A stretch of 64,000 nt of DNA from GCA-002862325 sp036339295 (GTDB lineage: Bacteria > Planctomycetota > Phycisphaerae > Phycisphaerales > SM1A02): NCBI GenBank assembly GCA_036339295.1, contig JAYZBK010000079.1, positions 1 to 64,000 of the forward strand, given 5' to 3'. This document shows, one piece after another, positions 33,942-42,791 of this stretch (its first letter is position 1; every line of letters starts with the position of its first letter). A program made the position numbers and the translations under genes. The notes under the pieces were generated by a model, which did no database searches, had not been told where the DNA came from, and saw only the letters and a program-made list of their open reading frames with translations.

Positions 33942-33947
33942 AGCGTA
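33942..33947 (-). promoter_or_regulatory. -10 element for leaderless M28 gene
   Basis: TACGCT on the minus strand, 6 nt before the ATG at 33935, in the 28-nt gap behind nagZ. Confidence 0.4.
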
Positions 33948-33963
33948 GTCGGTCGTCGGCCGG

Positions 33964-34971
33964 TCACGCCCGGACGAATCGATCGAACAGTCGATCGAGC
34001 CGGGCGTGGGCGGAGGCGATGCGCTCCTCGGGAAGCCGGCCCTCCGCGATCGCCTCCCCGATCGCCCCGATCACCCTCGCCTGCCGATCTGGACGATGGC
34101 AGCAGAGCAGGAGATCGACGCCGGCCTCGATCGTCCGGACGCCGGCCTCGCCGAGGTCCCCGTCGATCGACTCGAGCCCGACGATCGCCTCCATCTCGAG
34201 GTCGTCCGAGATGACGACACCCTCGAACCCGAGCTCGGTCCGGAGAAGGCCGTCGATCACCGTCCGGCTCATCGTGGCCGGCACGCCCGGGTCGAGGGCG
34301 TCGAACACGACGTGGGTCGTCATGATCGAGGCCACCCCGGCCCGGATCGCCGCCTCGAAGGGCGGCAGCTCGACGGACCGCAGGCGATCGAGGTCGTGTC
34401 GCAGGACGGGAAGGTCGTGATGACTGTCGAGATCGGTGTCGCCGTGACCGGGGAAGTGCTTGGCACACGCCGCCACCCCACCCTCCTGCATCGCCCGGAT
34501 CAGCGCCGCGCCGCACGAGCCGACCAGCGCCGGCTCGCGACCGAACGAGCGAGGGCCGATGACCGGGTTCGCCGGGTTCGAGTCGACGTCGACCACCGGG
34601 GCGAGGTCGAGGTCGATCCCGACCGGCCGCAGGTCGGCGGCGAGCCGCGAGCCGACGTCGGCCGCCGCATCGGGGCCCGCGGCACCGACCTCGCGCATCG
34701 TCGACGGCGGGTCGAAGCCCTCGGTGAAGCGAACGGTGCGACCACCTTCCTGGTCGACGCAGACCAAGATCGGGTCGTCGACGGAGGGCGCCAGCGACTT
34801 GATGCGGGCGATCGTCTCGCGGACCGCGGGCCGCGGCCCCGCGTTCCGGGCGAAGAGGATCACGGATCGGACGCCGGCCTCGACGAGTCGCTCGAGCCCG
34901 GGCGTCGGGGCGTCGCCCTCGAAGCCGACGGCGACCAGCCGTGCCGCCCGGCGTTGGTGTTCGGTGGGCAT
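33964..34971 (-). CDS. nagZ: Beta-N-acetylhexosaminidase, GH3
   Basis: 335 residues. Single-domain GH3 enzyme that recycles peptidoglycan in the cytosol (no signal peptide seen). KHFPGHGDTDLDSH carries the Asp/His acid-base pair and ISDDLEMEAI the nucleophile Asp. VDQEGGRTVRF is the substrate loop. Start ATG 34971 is chosen because TATCCT ends 7 nt before it; an upstream GTG/ATG would add 16 residues of repeated Arg/Ser. Confidence 0.94.
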   Translation of the reverse strand: MPTEHQRRAARLVAVGFEGDAPTPGLERLVEAGVRSVILFARNAGPRPAVRETIARIKSLAPSVDDPILVCVDQEGGRTVRFTEGFDPPSTMREVGAAGPDAAADVGSRLAADLRPVGIDLDLAPVVDVDSNPANPVIGPRSFGREPALVGSCGAALIRAMQEGGVAACAKHFPGHGDTDLDSHHDLPVLRHDLDRLRSVELPPFEAAIRAGVASIMTTHVVFDALDPGVPATMSRTVIDGLLRTELGFEGVVISDDLEMEAIVGLESIDGDLGEAGVRTIEAGVDLLLCCHRPDRQARVIGAIGEAIAEGRLPEERIASAHARLDRLFDRFVRA

Positions 34972-34978
34972 GCCCGAA

Positions 34979-34984
34979 AGGATA
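34979..34984 (-). promoter_or_regulatory. -10 element for leaderless nagZ
   Basis: TATCCT on the minus strand, 7 nt before the nagZ ATG. Confidence 0.45.
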
Positions 34985-35014
34985 CGACGCCCGCGCCATG
35001 AGGCACGGGCGTCG
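34985..35014 (-). terminator. Hairpin after the autotransporter gene
   Basis: CGACGCCCG (34985-34993) pairs with CGGGCGTCG (35006-35014), a perfect 9-bp stem. It separates the autotransporter stop from the nagZ promoter. Confidence 0.6.
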
Positions 35015-35035
35015 CCCATTCCCTGTCCGCCCCGT

Positions 35036-38000
35036 TCAGAAGCTGATGGTGACGCCGGCGATGAACATCTGGCTGTTGAGCCCGTCGCCCGAGCGTCCCT
35101 CCCACTGCAGGTTGACGTCGATCTGCTCCGCGACGTTCCAGTTGAGTCCCGCCCCGTAGTACGCGGTGTTGATCGTCTGGTTCTCGACGATGATCGGGAC
35201 GGCCGCCGCCTGGTTGGCGAGGCCGACGTCGTAGTTGCCGTTGTCGGTGAAGTTCCCCTGCCAGCCGAGCCGACCGTCGACGACCATGCCCGGAAGCACG
35301 CTCCACGAGATCTCGCCGCCCACCCGGCCGATGAACGAGCTGAGGTCGCCCGGATCGATCGAGAGGCCGGCGGCCGTGGTCGGGTTCGAGCTGGTCTGCT
35401 CGTCGATGCTGCCGGTGTTGATGTAGCTGTAGAGGAAGGAGCCGGTCGGCGTGAAGGCGAAGCCCTCGGCGAGCGGCATCCGGTAGCCCACGCCGACCGT
35501 GCCGTCGATCTGGAATCCGTCGGCGTTCGACTCGTTGGACAGGTTGGTGTTCGGGACCAGCCGGTCGAAGTTGTAGTTGTTCCAGCCGCCGCTCACCGCC
35601 ATGTCGAGGAAGAGCCCGTCGCCCGACGCCCAGGTCAGGAAGCCGCCGCCTCGAACCGTGCCGATCCGGCTGGTGCCGTATCCGCCCACGAGGTTGCCCA
35701 TGATCGCCGAGTAGCCGATGTCGACGCCGCCGGTCCACCGGTCGGAGAGCCGCCAGCCGAAGCCGCCGATGCCGCCGTACTCGTTGCCGTCGAGGCCCAC
35801 CAGTCCGTCGTCCGAGGGCGTGGTGACGCGACGGCCCCAGAAGGCGCCGAAGCCCTCGGCCGTGGGGTCCGCCTGGAGCTGCCGGCGGATCGAGCGATCG
35901 ACGACCGCCTCCTGCCCGGCGAGCTCGAACGAGTCGCCGAGCCGGAACGGCGCGGGCGATCGACGCTCGACCACGACGAAGCGACGCCGGATCTCCTGGC
36001 GGAGGACGTCGTGGTACTGCGAGAGGGCCGCGGTCTGGATCGCGGAGATCTGGGCGGTGGGTTCGAGGCCGAGGATCGCGGCCTGGTAGGCGGACGCGGT
36101 CGAGATCGCGTCGAGCTGGCCGAGCAGCGAGCCGTACACGCCGGTCGGGTCGAAGTTCGCCGGCTCCCTGAAGCTGTTCAGCAGTTCGCCGATCGCGAAC
36201 TGGTTCCCCGAGAGCGTGTTGGTGTAGTCGGCGGTCGAGGAGGCGAGGATCCGGTCGGGTCCGCCGGCGTTGTCCTCGACCTCGAAGATCCAGTCGCGGG
36301 TGATCGAGGGGCTGCCCGCCTCGAGATCGATGCCGCCGGAGTTCACGAAGTCGTCCGCCTCGAGCAGGACGAACTCGAGGCCGCCGGCGATGCCCTGCGT
36401 CGGGGAGGTCGGGATGTAGGCCCCCTGCTGCACGTCGACCTCGAGTCGCGTGCCGTTCTCGAAGACCACCACGCCCGCGACGTCGATGATGGAGCTCTCG
36501 CCGATGCCGTTCGTGGCCTGGGCGATGTCACCGTTGACCCCGAAGCGGAGGACCGAGTCGGACTCGGTCACGAGGTCGCCCCCGTTGATCTCGAGCAGTC
36601 CCTGCGTCGCGCCGATCGCACCGGCCGAGAGGATGCCCCCGCCGGCGACCGTGAAGTCCTCGTCGCCGCCCGCGAGGTTGAGGTTGATGACGCCCGAACC
36701 GAAGAGCTGGGCGCCGCTGCCGACCGAGACGCCCTCCTGGAGATCCACCACGACGGTGGTCGCGTCCTCGAGATTGAGGTCGTCGAACTCCATGATCGCG
36801 CCGTCGGTGAGGACGAGGCTCGAGGCCGAGAGGGTCGTGCCCGCCTCGATCCTCGTGGATCCGCTCGAGGTGAAGCTTCCCGTGACGGCGAAGGTGGAGG
36901 CATCGGAGTCGGACGCCTCGATGACGAGCGTGCCGTCGCCGACGTAGTCGCCGCCGATGGTCATGCCGGTGCCCTTCTCGAGCATCACGGTGCCCCCGGT
37001 CTCGAGGGTGAAGTCGCCTCCGACGTTCATCGTCCTCGATCCGAGCAGCTGGATCTGGCCACCGCTCGAGACCGTGGTCGAACCGTCGACCTGCAGTCCG
37101 TCGGCGCTGGTGCCCTCGAGGTTCAGCAGGCCCGCGACCGTGAAGTCGCCTTCGACCAGGCCCGTGGCCGTCTCGGTCAGCGACCACTGGCCGCCGGCGA
37201 GGAGATCGAGCGTGTCGCCGAAGGAGACGTAGGAGGTGCTCGACTGCGTGAGCGAACCCGAGAGCGTCGAGGCCCCGACGAAGCGGGCGTTCTCGGTGAC
37301 ACCGTCCGACGTCGCGGAGATGTCGATCGTGCCGGCGAGCGTCGAGACGCCGTCGACGAGGAGATTGCGGCCGTCGGTGGATCCGCCGGGCGCGGCGGTG
37401 GACTCTCCCGTGATCATCAGCACCGACGCGGCATCCGTCGTGAAGTTGCCGCGGGCGTGGAGCGTCGAGTCGTTCTCGATGACGAGCGTCGCGGCCGAGG
37501 TGTTCCCGGAACCGAGCGAAAGCACCGCGTCGTCCTCGGGATCGATGCCACCGGCGGCGGTCGCGACGTCCGCGTTCTCGAGGTAGGCGGTCGCCTGCAG
37601 CACCGCGAAGAGCGAGATGCCGTCGAGGCTGGCTCGAATGTTGGCCAGTGGATCGCCCTCGGCGTCGAAGAAGCCGAGTCGATGCACCGCCTCGTTCCGG
37701 ACCCGGTAGGTCCCCTGGTAGTCGGAGCTTCCGTTGTAGCGGGACTCGCCCTGGGCCCAGTTGACCTCGAAGTTCGCGGTGCCGTTGTTCACGAAGGAAC
37801 CATGGAACGTGCCGCCCCGGATGAAGAGCAAGGCATCGAAGTCGCCGTCCGTCGAGACCACGCCCCCGGCGCCTTCCGCGTCGTTGAGCGACTGGAAGGC
37901 GAAGTTGTTCGCATTCGCGACCCCCGCGCCCGTGGGATCGATCGTGTTCAGGACGACCTCGGCACTGTCTCCGAGGTCGAAGTGGAACTCGATGCCCGGC

Positions 38001-39037
38001 TGGCCGGAGAGGATCGTGCCGATGTTCAGCGTCGAGGCATCGCTCAGGTTGAAGTTGAAGATCCCGCCCTGGGAATCGTTGAACACCGTGCCAAGGATCG
38101 TCACCTCGTCGGCGCCGTCGGTCGTGACGTTGATGTTCATCTCGTCGAACCCGTTGGCGAGCGACCACGTCCGGGACCCGGAGAACGTGACCGAGGCGTC
38201 TCCCGCCCCGGTGGTGTCGATGGTCAGGTCGCCGGCGAATTCGGTGCCCGCGGACCAGTTCACGGTCTGGCCGCCGGTCACGAGGAGGCTGAAGGCCCCG
38301 GCGAGCGTGACGTCGCCCGAGAAGGTCGCGGTCGCGCCCGCGTCGTTGCCGCCGATCGTCAGGGCTGCTCCGTCCACGAAGCCCACGTTCCCCCCGAAGA
38401 CCGCCGACGAGGAGTCGCCGCTGTTCTCGAAGAAGAGGTTCGAGGAACCGAGGAAGTCGACGTTCCCGAAGTTGACCTGGACGCCGTCGTCGAAGATGAA
38501 GCCGAAGGCGTCGTTCACCGTCACGTCGCCGGCGAAGGTGGCGGTGCCGGAGTTGAAGGTGGCGACCCCGCCCGCGACCCCCGACTGGCCGAACTCGACC
38601 GTGTCGTTGAAGAGCACGCTGCCGGTCTCGTTCAGGTTGAACGTGACGTCGCCGAGGAACGTGACGCCCACGTCGAAGGTGAAGCTGCCGGTTCCGGTGT
38701 CGATCGTCGAGGTCGGGTCGAAGACGAACGAGCCCCCACCGTCGCTGAAGGTGATCGCCAGGTTGTCGACGGTGTTGTCGAGGCCGTTGATGCCCGTCAC
38801 GCCCGCGTCGAGGAGGATGTCGAACGGATCCCCTCCCGGAAGGTCGATGTCGAAGACGATGCCGTTGCCACCCAGGTCGTCGCCTGGATAGACGTCCCCG
38901 AGCCAGTTGGTCGCCTCGCTGTAGTTCGTCCCGTCACCCGCCTCGCCGTCGAACGTGCTGTCCTGGGCTTGGGCCGCGGTGGTCATCGCGGCAAGGACCG
39001 CGGCCACCCGGAGACCCGGCCTGATGCCGGCCGCCAT
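35036..39037 (-). CDS. Giant autotransporter-like outer-membrane protein
   Basis: 1333 residues from ATG 39037 (MAAGIRPGLRVAAVLAAM.., signal peptide cut after AQA); ATG 39097 is an alternative that would give an extended signal. Residues about 25-1010 are a passenger of short Asn/Gly/Thr-rich beta-strand repeats (TFSGDVTLAG, FNLSDASTLNIG and similar), typical of a beta-helix. The C-terminal ~280 residues (FWGRRVTTPSDDG onward) look like a 12-strand beta-barrel ending in a final Phe (VTISF), the signature recognised by the BAM complex. Type Va secretion; the passenger's target is unknown. An extracellular fibre or adhesin is likely. Confidence 0.85.
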   Translation of the reverse strand: MAAGIRPGLRVAAVLAAMTTAAQAQDSTFDGEAGDGTNYSEATNWLGDVYPGDDLGGNGIVFDIDLPGGDPFDILLDAGVTGINGLDNTVDNLAITFSDGGGSFVFDPTSTIDTGTGSFTFDVGVTFLGDVTFNLNETGSVLFNDTVEFGQSGVAGGVATFNSGTATFAGDVTVNDAFGFIFDDGVQVNFGNVDFLGSSNLFFENSGDSSSAVFGGNVGFVDGAALTIGGNDAGATATFSGDVTLAGAFSLLVTGGQTVNWSAGTEFAGDLTIDTTGAGDASVTFSGSRTWSLANGFDEMNINVTTDGADEVTILGTVFNDSQGGIFNFNLSDASTLNIGTILSGQPGIEFHFDLGDSAEVVLNTIDPTGAGVANANNFAFQSLNDAEGAGGVVSTDGDFDALLFIRGGTFHGSFVNNGTANFEVNWAQGESRYNGSSDYQGTYRVRNEAVHRLGFFDAEGDPLANIRASLDGISLFAVLQATAYLENADVATAAGGIDPEDDAVLSLGSGNTSAATLVIENDSTLHARGNFTTDAASVLMITGESTAAPGGSTDGRNLLVDGVSTLAGTIDISATSDGVTENARFVGASTLSGSLTQSSTSYVSFGDTLDLLAGGQWSLTETATGLVEGDFTVAGLLNLEGTSADGLQVDGSTTVSSGGQIQLLGSRTMNVGGDFTLETGGTVMLEKGTGMTIGGDYVGDGTLVIEASDSDASTFAVTGSFTSSGSTRIEAGTTLSASSLVLTDGAIMEFDDLNLEDATTVVVDLQEGVSVGSGAQLFGSGVINLNLAGGDEDFTVAGGGILSAGAIGATQGLLEINGGDLVTESDSVLRFGVNGDIAQATNGIGESSIIDVAGVVVFENGTRLEVDVQQGAYIPTSPTQGIAGGLEFVLLEADDFVNSGGIDLEAGSPSITRDWIFEVEDNAGGPDRILASSTADYTNTLSGNQFAIGELLNSFREPANFDPTGVYGSLLGQLDAISTASAYQAAILGLEPTAQISAIQTAALSQYHDVLRQEIRRRFVVVERRSPAPFRLGDSFELAGQEAVVDRSIRRQLQADPTAEGFGAFWGRRVTTPSDDGLVGLDGNEYGGIGGFGWRLSDRWTGGVDIGYSAIMGNLVGGYGTSRIGTVRGGGFLTWASGDGLFLDMAVSGGWNNYNFDRLVPNTNLSNESNADGFQIDGTVGVGYRMPLAEGFAFTPTGSFLYSYINTGSIDEQTSSNPTTAAGLSIDPGDLSSFIGRVGGEISWSVLPGMVVDGRLGWQGNFTDNGNYDVGLANQAAAVPIIVENQTINTAYYGAGLNWNVAEQIDVNLQWEGRSGDGLNSQMFIAGVTISF

Positions 39038-39269
39038 CCCGCCGCCGGGGATCGCGTTGCAGGAGGAATCTTCGTTCAGCTGGACGCTGGAGGGCATGCT
39101 GGTGTTCCCGGGGCGAGCGGGCTCCCGGGCAGGGCCGGAATCCGCTCTGAATGGGGCGAGACGGGGCTTCGCGGCGAATCCATCGCCGCGCTTCGACGAT
39201 GGAATATCGGTCGAAGGCGGCCCACCTCCCCACCATTCCTCGCGAATCCCAGCTGTTGTTATCGGACGA

Positions 39270-41345
39270 CTAGTCTCGATCGGGGCCGGGTTCCCGGCCG
39301 TTGCCGGTCCGCTGGCCCCGCCTTCCCGCGAGCCCTTCCTCGAGTTCCTCCCAGGTGACCCGACGATCGCCGTCCCGGTCGAGCCGGCGGAAGACCTCCC
39401 GATACGGGCGGGGGCACTCCCTTCGGGCGATGACGCCGTCCCCATCGCGATCGAGGAGGGCCATGATCCGGGCCGGGGTCATCCCGGCCTCCGCGGCGAT
39501 GTCGGCGGCCTCCCGTCGGGGCACGAGGTACTCGACGTATCCCAGCATCATCTCCTCGAAGGTCTGGTCCCCCCAGCGGACCTCGTCGGAGGGATCGGGA
39601 TTGGCCGGATTGCCGGCCGAGTTGTCGAAGGTGGCGTGACCCTCGAGCGTCGATCCCCCGGGAACGAGCCTCGGCTCGGCATGGACGTAGTTCAGCTGCC
39701 AGTTGAAGTCGTAGTCGGGGACGTCCAGCAGGACCTCGCGGGTGCCGTCCGGCGCGACCAGCTCGTAGCGATACGACCGACCCCTCACGTGCATGTGCGG
39801 GAGGAACGAGAGGATCCGGACGTCGTCGGGCACCCGCAGGCGGGCGGAGACCGGATGGGCCTCCGCCCCGGGCGGGATGCGGAACCGGCGGTTGGCGAGA
39901 CTCGTGACCATCACCTCGGTCTCGGGCGGCGCGTCGGCGAATCGCAGCCCGATGCGGGTGCGATCGGTGGTCGCCCGTCCGTTCGGGGTGTAGTGGCGCT
40001 GGAGGAAGAGACGGGCGCCCGCCGGAAGTCGCTTCGCCATCGTCCGGCCGCCCGAGACCGCCGGGTCGGCGTAGTCCATCGCGCGGTGGCCGGGCACGTA
40101 GGCGGCGAGGAATCCGTCGCGATCGACCTGGCCGCTCGCCGGATCGCGGACGAAGACCCGGAGGTGGTGGAGGGCGTCGAGGGCGGTCGGCACGACCTCC
40201 CACGCCTCGATCCACCTGTCCTCGCGGAATCCGGTGTCGACCGTCACGTTGACGTAGTCGAGGTAGCCGTCCGCGGGGATCTCGATCTCCTCCGGGATCT
40301 CGAGCACGAGATCCGGTTCGCCGATCGACCACGCCGCGATCGAACCCGGTCGCGGACGATCGCGGGCGTCGGCCCGCGGCCCCTGGCCGGGATCCCCGGA
40401 GAGTCGCCGACCCCGGGCCCAGGCCACGATCGCGTCCCGCTCCTCCGCCGCGAGGGAGCGGTCGTTCATCCACGGCGACTCGCCTCCGTGCGGATCCGGG
40501 GCGGCGAACCACGGCGGCATCAGCCCTCGCTCGACCTGCCGCGCGATCATCCCGGCGTTCGCCCGGGCCTCCGCCTCGTCGTCGAGCGGGAACGGACCGA
40601 CCCCGCCGTCGCGATGGCAGTCGACGCAATGGACGTCGAGGAGCCGGGAGATCGTCCCGTGCCAGGTGGGTTCCTCCTCGAGGCGGGGCCGGACGACGTC
40701 CAGCCCGAGGTCGCACCCCGGCGCGGTGGTCGCCGCGACCGGGACGATCCCGCCACCGAGCACCGCGTCGACCGCATCCGCGAGCGGGGTCGTGCGCGGT
40801 TCGGCACGCACGTAGCCGAGGCCGATCCGATCGTCGACCGCCCCGCGATACCGGATGGTCCCGCGATCGTCGAGAACGAACGCCTCCGTCGTCGTCAGTG
40901 CGCCGAGGGCACCGGCCACCGCTCGGCCGGGATCGTGGATCGCCTCGCCCGCGAATCCGGCATCATCGAGCAGCCGACGCAGTTCGGCCTCGGCGTCGTT
41001 GCCCTGGACGTCGACGAGGATGGTGCGAACGCCTCGGGACGACCACGCCTTCTCGAGGCCCGCGAGGATCGGCGCCCATCGCAGGCTCAGTGGACACGTG
41101 GTGCTCGTCATGACCAGGACGGTCGCGATCGGCCGGTCGTCCGCCTCGAGCGGCCGGCCGTCGATCGTGTTCACCGACGGCAGGACCGCCCGTCGCCCGA
41201 CCCCGACGCGGTCGCCGGGGACGACCTTCGGCGCCTCGCGGACCACCGAGGCGTCCTGGACCGGCACCGCGTGGACGACCGGGACGGCGAGGATCGACGC
41301 GACCGCCGCGAAGCAGGCCGCCGTCATGGACGGGAGCAGCGACAC
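39270..41345 (-). CDS. Redoxin / cytochrome c / copper monooxygenase / EF-hand fusion
   Basis: 691 residues, exported (signal peptide about 1-28; GTG 41345 or ATG 41327 start). Four parts: a thioredoxin-like AhpC domain (about 50-195, TCPLSLRW, one Cys); a c-type haem module (CVDCH at 240-244); a type 2 copper-dependent monooxygenase region (about 340-620) with DALHHLRVFVRD, RHYTPNG and PHMHVRGRSYRYEL, which carry the usual His/Met copper ligands; and two EF-hands near the end (DRDGDGVIA, DRDGDRRVT). Similar fusions are found in planctomycetes. Substrate unknown; an oxidative role fed by electrons through the haem is inferred. GGAGG lies 4 nt before GTG. Confidence 0.85.
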   Translation of the reverse strand: MSLLPSMTAACFAAVASILAVPVVHAVPVQDASVVREAPKVVPGDRVGVGRRAVLPSVNTIDGRPLEADDRPIATVLVMTSTTCPLSLRWAPILAGLEKAWSSRGVRTILVDVQGNDAEAELRRLLDDAGFAGEAIHDPGRAVAGALGALTTTEAFVLDDRGTIRYRGAVDDRIGLGYVRAEPRTTPLADAVDAVLGGGIVPVAATTAPGCDLGLDVVRPRLEEEPTWHGTISRLLDVHCVDCHRDGGVGPFPLDDEAEARANAGMIARQVERGLMPPWFAAPDPHGGESPWMNDRSLAAEERDAIVAWARGRRLSGDPGQGPRADARDRPRPGSIAAWSIGEPDLVLEIPEEIEIPADGYLDYVNVTVDTGFREDRWIEAWEVVPTALDALHHLRVFVRDPASGQVDRDGFLAAYVPGHRAMDYADPAVSGGRTMAKRLPAGARLFLQRHYTPNGRATTDRTRIGLRFADAPPETEVMVTSLANRRFRIPPGAEAHPVSARLRVPDDVRILSFLPHMHVRGRSYRYELVAPDGTREVLLDVPDYDFNWQLNYVHAEPRLVPGGSTLEGHATFDNSAGNPANPDPSDEVRWGDQTFEEMMLGYVEYLVPRREAADIAAEAGMTPARIMALLDRDGDGVIARRECPRPYREVFRRLDRDGDRRVTWEELEEGLAGRRGQRTGNGREPGPDRD

Positions 41346-41393
41346 GTGACCTCCGATGACCTTCCTTGGCGCCGAATGCGACGCCGGGGACCG

Positions 41394-42626
41394 CTACTTC
41401 ACGGAAGACATGCGGATCGGCGTCCGCTCGCGGGCCGAGAGGATCGCGGCCTCGAGGACCCGCTGCGTCTCGAACGCATCCTCGAAGTCGGGCATGGGCA
41501 CCTCCGGCTTCCGTCCACCGAGGATCCGGATCATGTCGGCGACCTGGCTCACGAAGCCGTGCTCGTAGCCCAGGCCATGGGCCGCGGGCCAGTACGAATC
41601 CACGTACGGATGCGCCCCGGCCTCGGTGCACATGATCCGGCTCCATCCGCGGAGGCCGGGCTCGAGCGTGTGGTCCCACCACTGGAGCTCGTTCATCCGC
41701 TCGAAGTCGAACTTGAGCGATCCCTTCTCGCCGTTGATCTCGATGTTGTTCCGGTTCAGGTTGCCGGTCGCGAGCCGGGTCGCCTCGAAGCTCGCCACGG
41801 CGCCCTGCTTGAACTTCGCGAGGAAGAGCACCGCGTCGTCGACGGTCGAACGGCCGGTCCTGGCCTTCCCGCCGCGACCCTTCGTCCCCTTGATCGCCGC
41901 GCCCGCGTCGCCGACCAGCTCGCGTCGGGTGACGAACGTCTCCTCGACGCCGCCGACGACCTCCGCGACCTCGTCCCCCGTGAGGAAGCGGGCGAGGTCG
42001 ATGATGTGGGCGTTGAGGTCGCCGTGCGCCCCAGAGCCCGCCTGCTTGGAGTCGAACCGCCACACCAGCGGCGTGTCGGGGTGCCCCCAGTCCTGGAGAT
42101 AGCTCGCCCGCACGTGGAAGATCCGCCCGAGCCGGCCCTTCGCGATGAGCTGGTGGGCGAAGGCGAGCGCCGGGACGCGTCGGTAGTTGAACGAGACGAA
42201 GCTCTCGACGCCCTTCCGCCTCGCCTTGCGAGCCGCATCGCGCATGCGCCGAGCGTCGTCGAGCGTCCCGGCAAGGGGCTTCTCGCACGCGACGTGCTTG
42301 CCGGCCTCGAGGGCCTCGATCGACATCGGTGCATGCAGGTGGTTCGGCGTGCAGACGTCCACGAGGTCCACCTCGGGATCCGACACGAGTTCGTGCCAGT
42401 CGGTCGTGCTCGACTCCCAGCCCCAGTTCTCGGCGAAGCGGCAGGTCTCCTGCCCTTCGCGGCCGCTGGCCGACCGCATCGCGATCGCCCGGGGAAGATC
42501 GAAGAAGCGGCCCGCGGAGAGCCAGGCGTTGGCGTGGGCCTTCCCCATGAAACCCGTGCCGATGATGCCGACCCCGACGGGCCCGCGCCGCGATCCCGTG
42601 GTCCGCCTTGCGCCGCTCTTCGCCAT
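41394..42626 (-). CDS. Gfo/Idh/MocA family oxidoreductase
   Basis: 410 residues. N-terminal Rossmann fold with GIIGTGFMGKAHANAW (GxGxxG) and the NAD-binding CTPNHLHAPMSIEAL; CEKPLAGTLDDARRM carries the catalytic Lys (EKP). C-terminal alpha/beta domain follows. Acts on a sugar or inositol-like substrate with NAD(P); the specific one cannot be told. No signal peptide. It shares a bidirectional promoter region with the repeat-protein gene. Confidence 0.93.
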   Translation of the reverse strand: MAKSGARRTTGSRRGPVGVGIIGTGFMGKAHANAWLSAGRFFDLPRAIAMRSASGREGQETCRFAENWGWESSTTDWHELVSDPEVDLVDVCTPNHLHAPMSIEALEAGKHVACEKPLAGTLDDARRMRDAARKARRKGVESFVSFNYRRVPALAFAHQLIAKGRLGRIFHVRASYLQDWGHPDTPLVWRFDSKQAGSGAHGDLNAHIIDLARFLTGDEVAEVVGGVEETFVTRRELVGDAGAAIKGTKGRGGKARTGRSTVDDAVLFLAKFKQGAVASFEATRLATGNLNRNNIEINGEKGSLKFDFERMNELQWWDHTLEPGLRGWSRIMCTEAGAHPYVDSYWPAAHGLGYEHGFVSQVADMIRILGGRKPEVPMPDFEDAFETQRVLEAAILSARERTPIRMSSVK

Positions 42627-42730
42627 CTGGAACTCCCGTGTCGTGCAGGGTGATTCGGTGCGACGAGCCGCCGTCGAGTCGACGGTCCCGTCGGGAACGA
42701 TCGCCGCCCGAGTCGTCGGACGTCGGTCAG

Positions 42731-42737
42731 TATCCTA
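42731..42737. promoter_or_regulatory. Overlapping back-to-back -10 elements
   Basis: TATCCTA reads TATCCT on the plus strand (42731-42736) and TAGGAT on the minus strand (42737-42732). It lies between the divergent oxidoreductase gene and the repeat-protein/mscS operon, a layout seen in bidirectional bacterial promoters. Confidence 0.5.
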
Positions 42738-42791
42738 ACCGGCGCCCCACCGTCGCTCATCCGCGGAGGTGGACCAGACTGGAGCATCACC

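Noticed and set aside
34460..39358. Plus-strand open frame of about 1600 codons opposite the autotransporter
   Set aside because: A codon-bias shadow of the minus-strand gene in high-GC DNA: low complexity, Arg/Glu/Val-rich and no recognisable domain, whereas the minus frame has a signal peptide and a beta-barrel.
39037..39445. Autotransporter start upstream of 39097 (full open frame)
   Set aside because: The first ~116 residues are Pro/Gly/Arg-rich and overlap the 3' end of the neighbouring gene; the signal peptide begins at 39037 or 39097.
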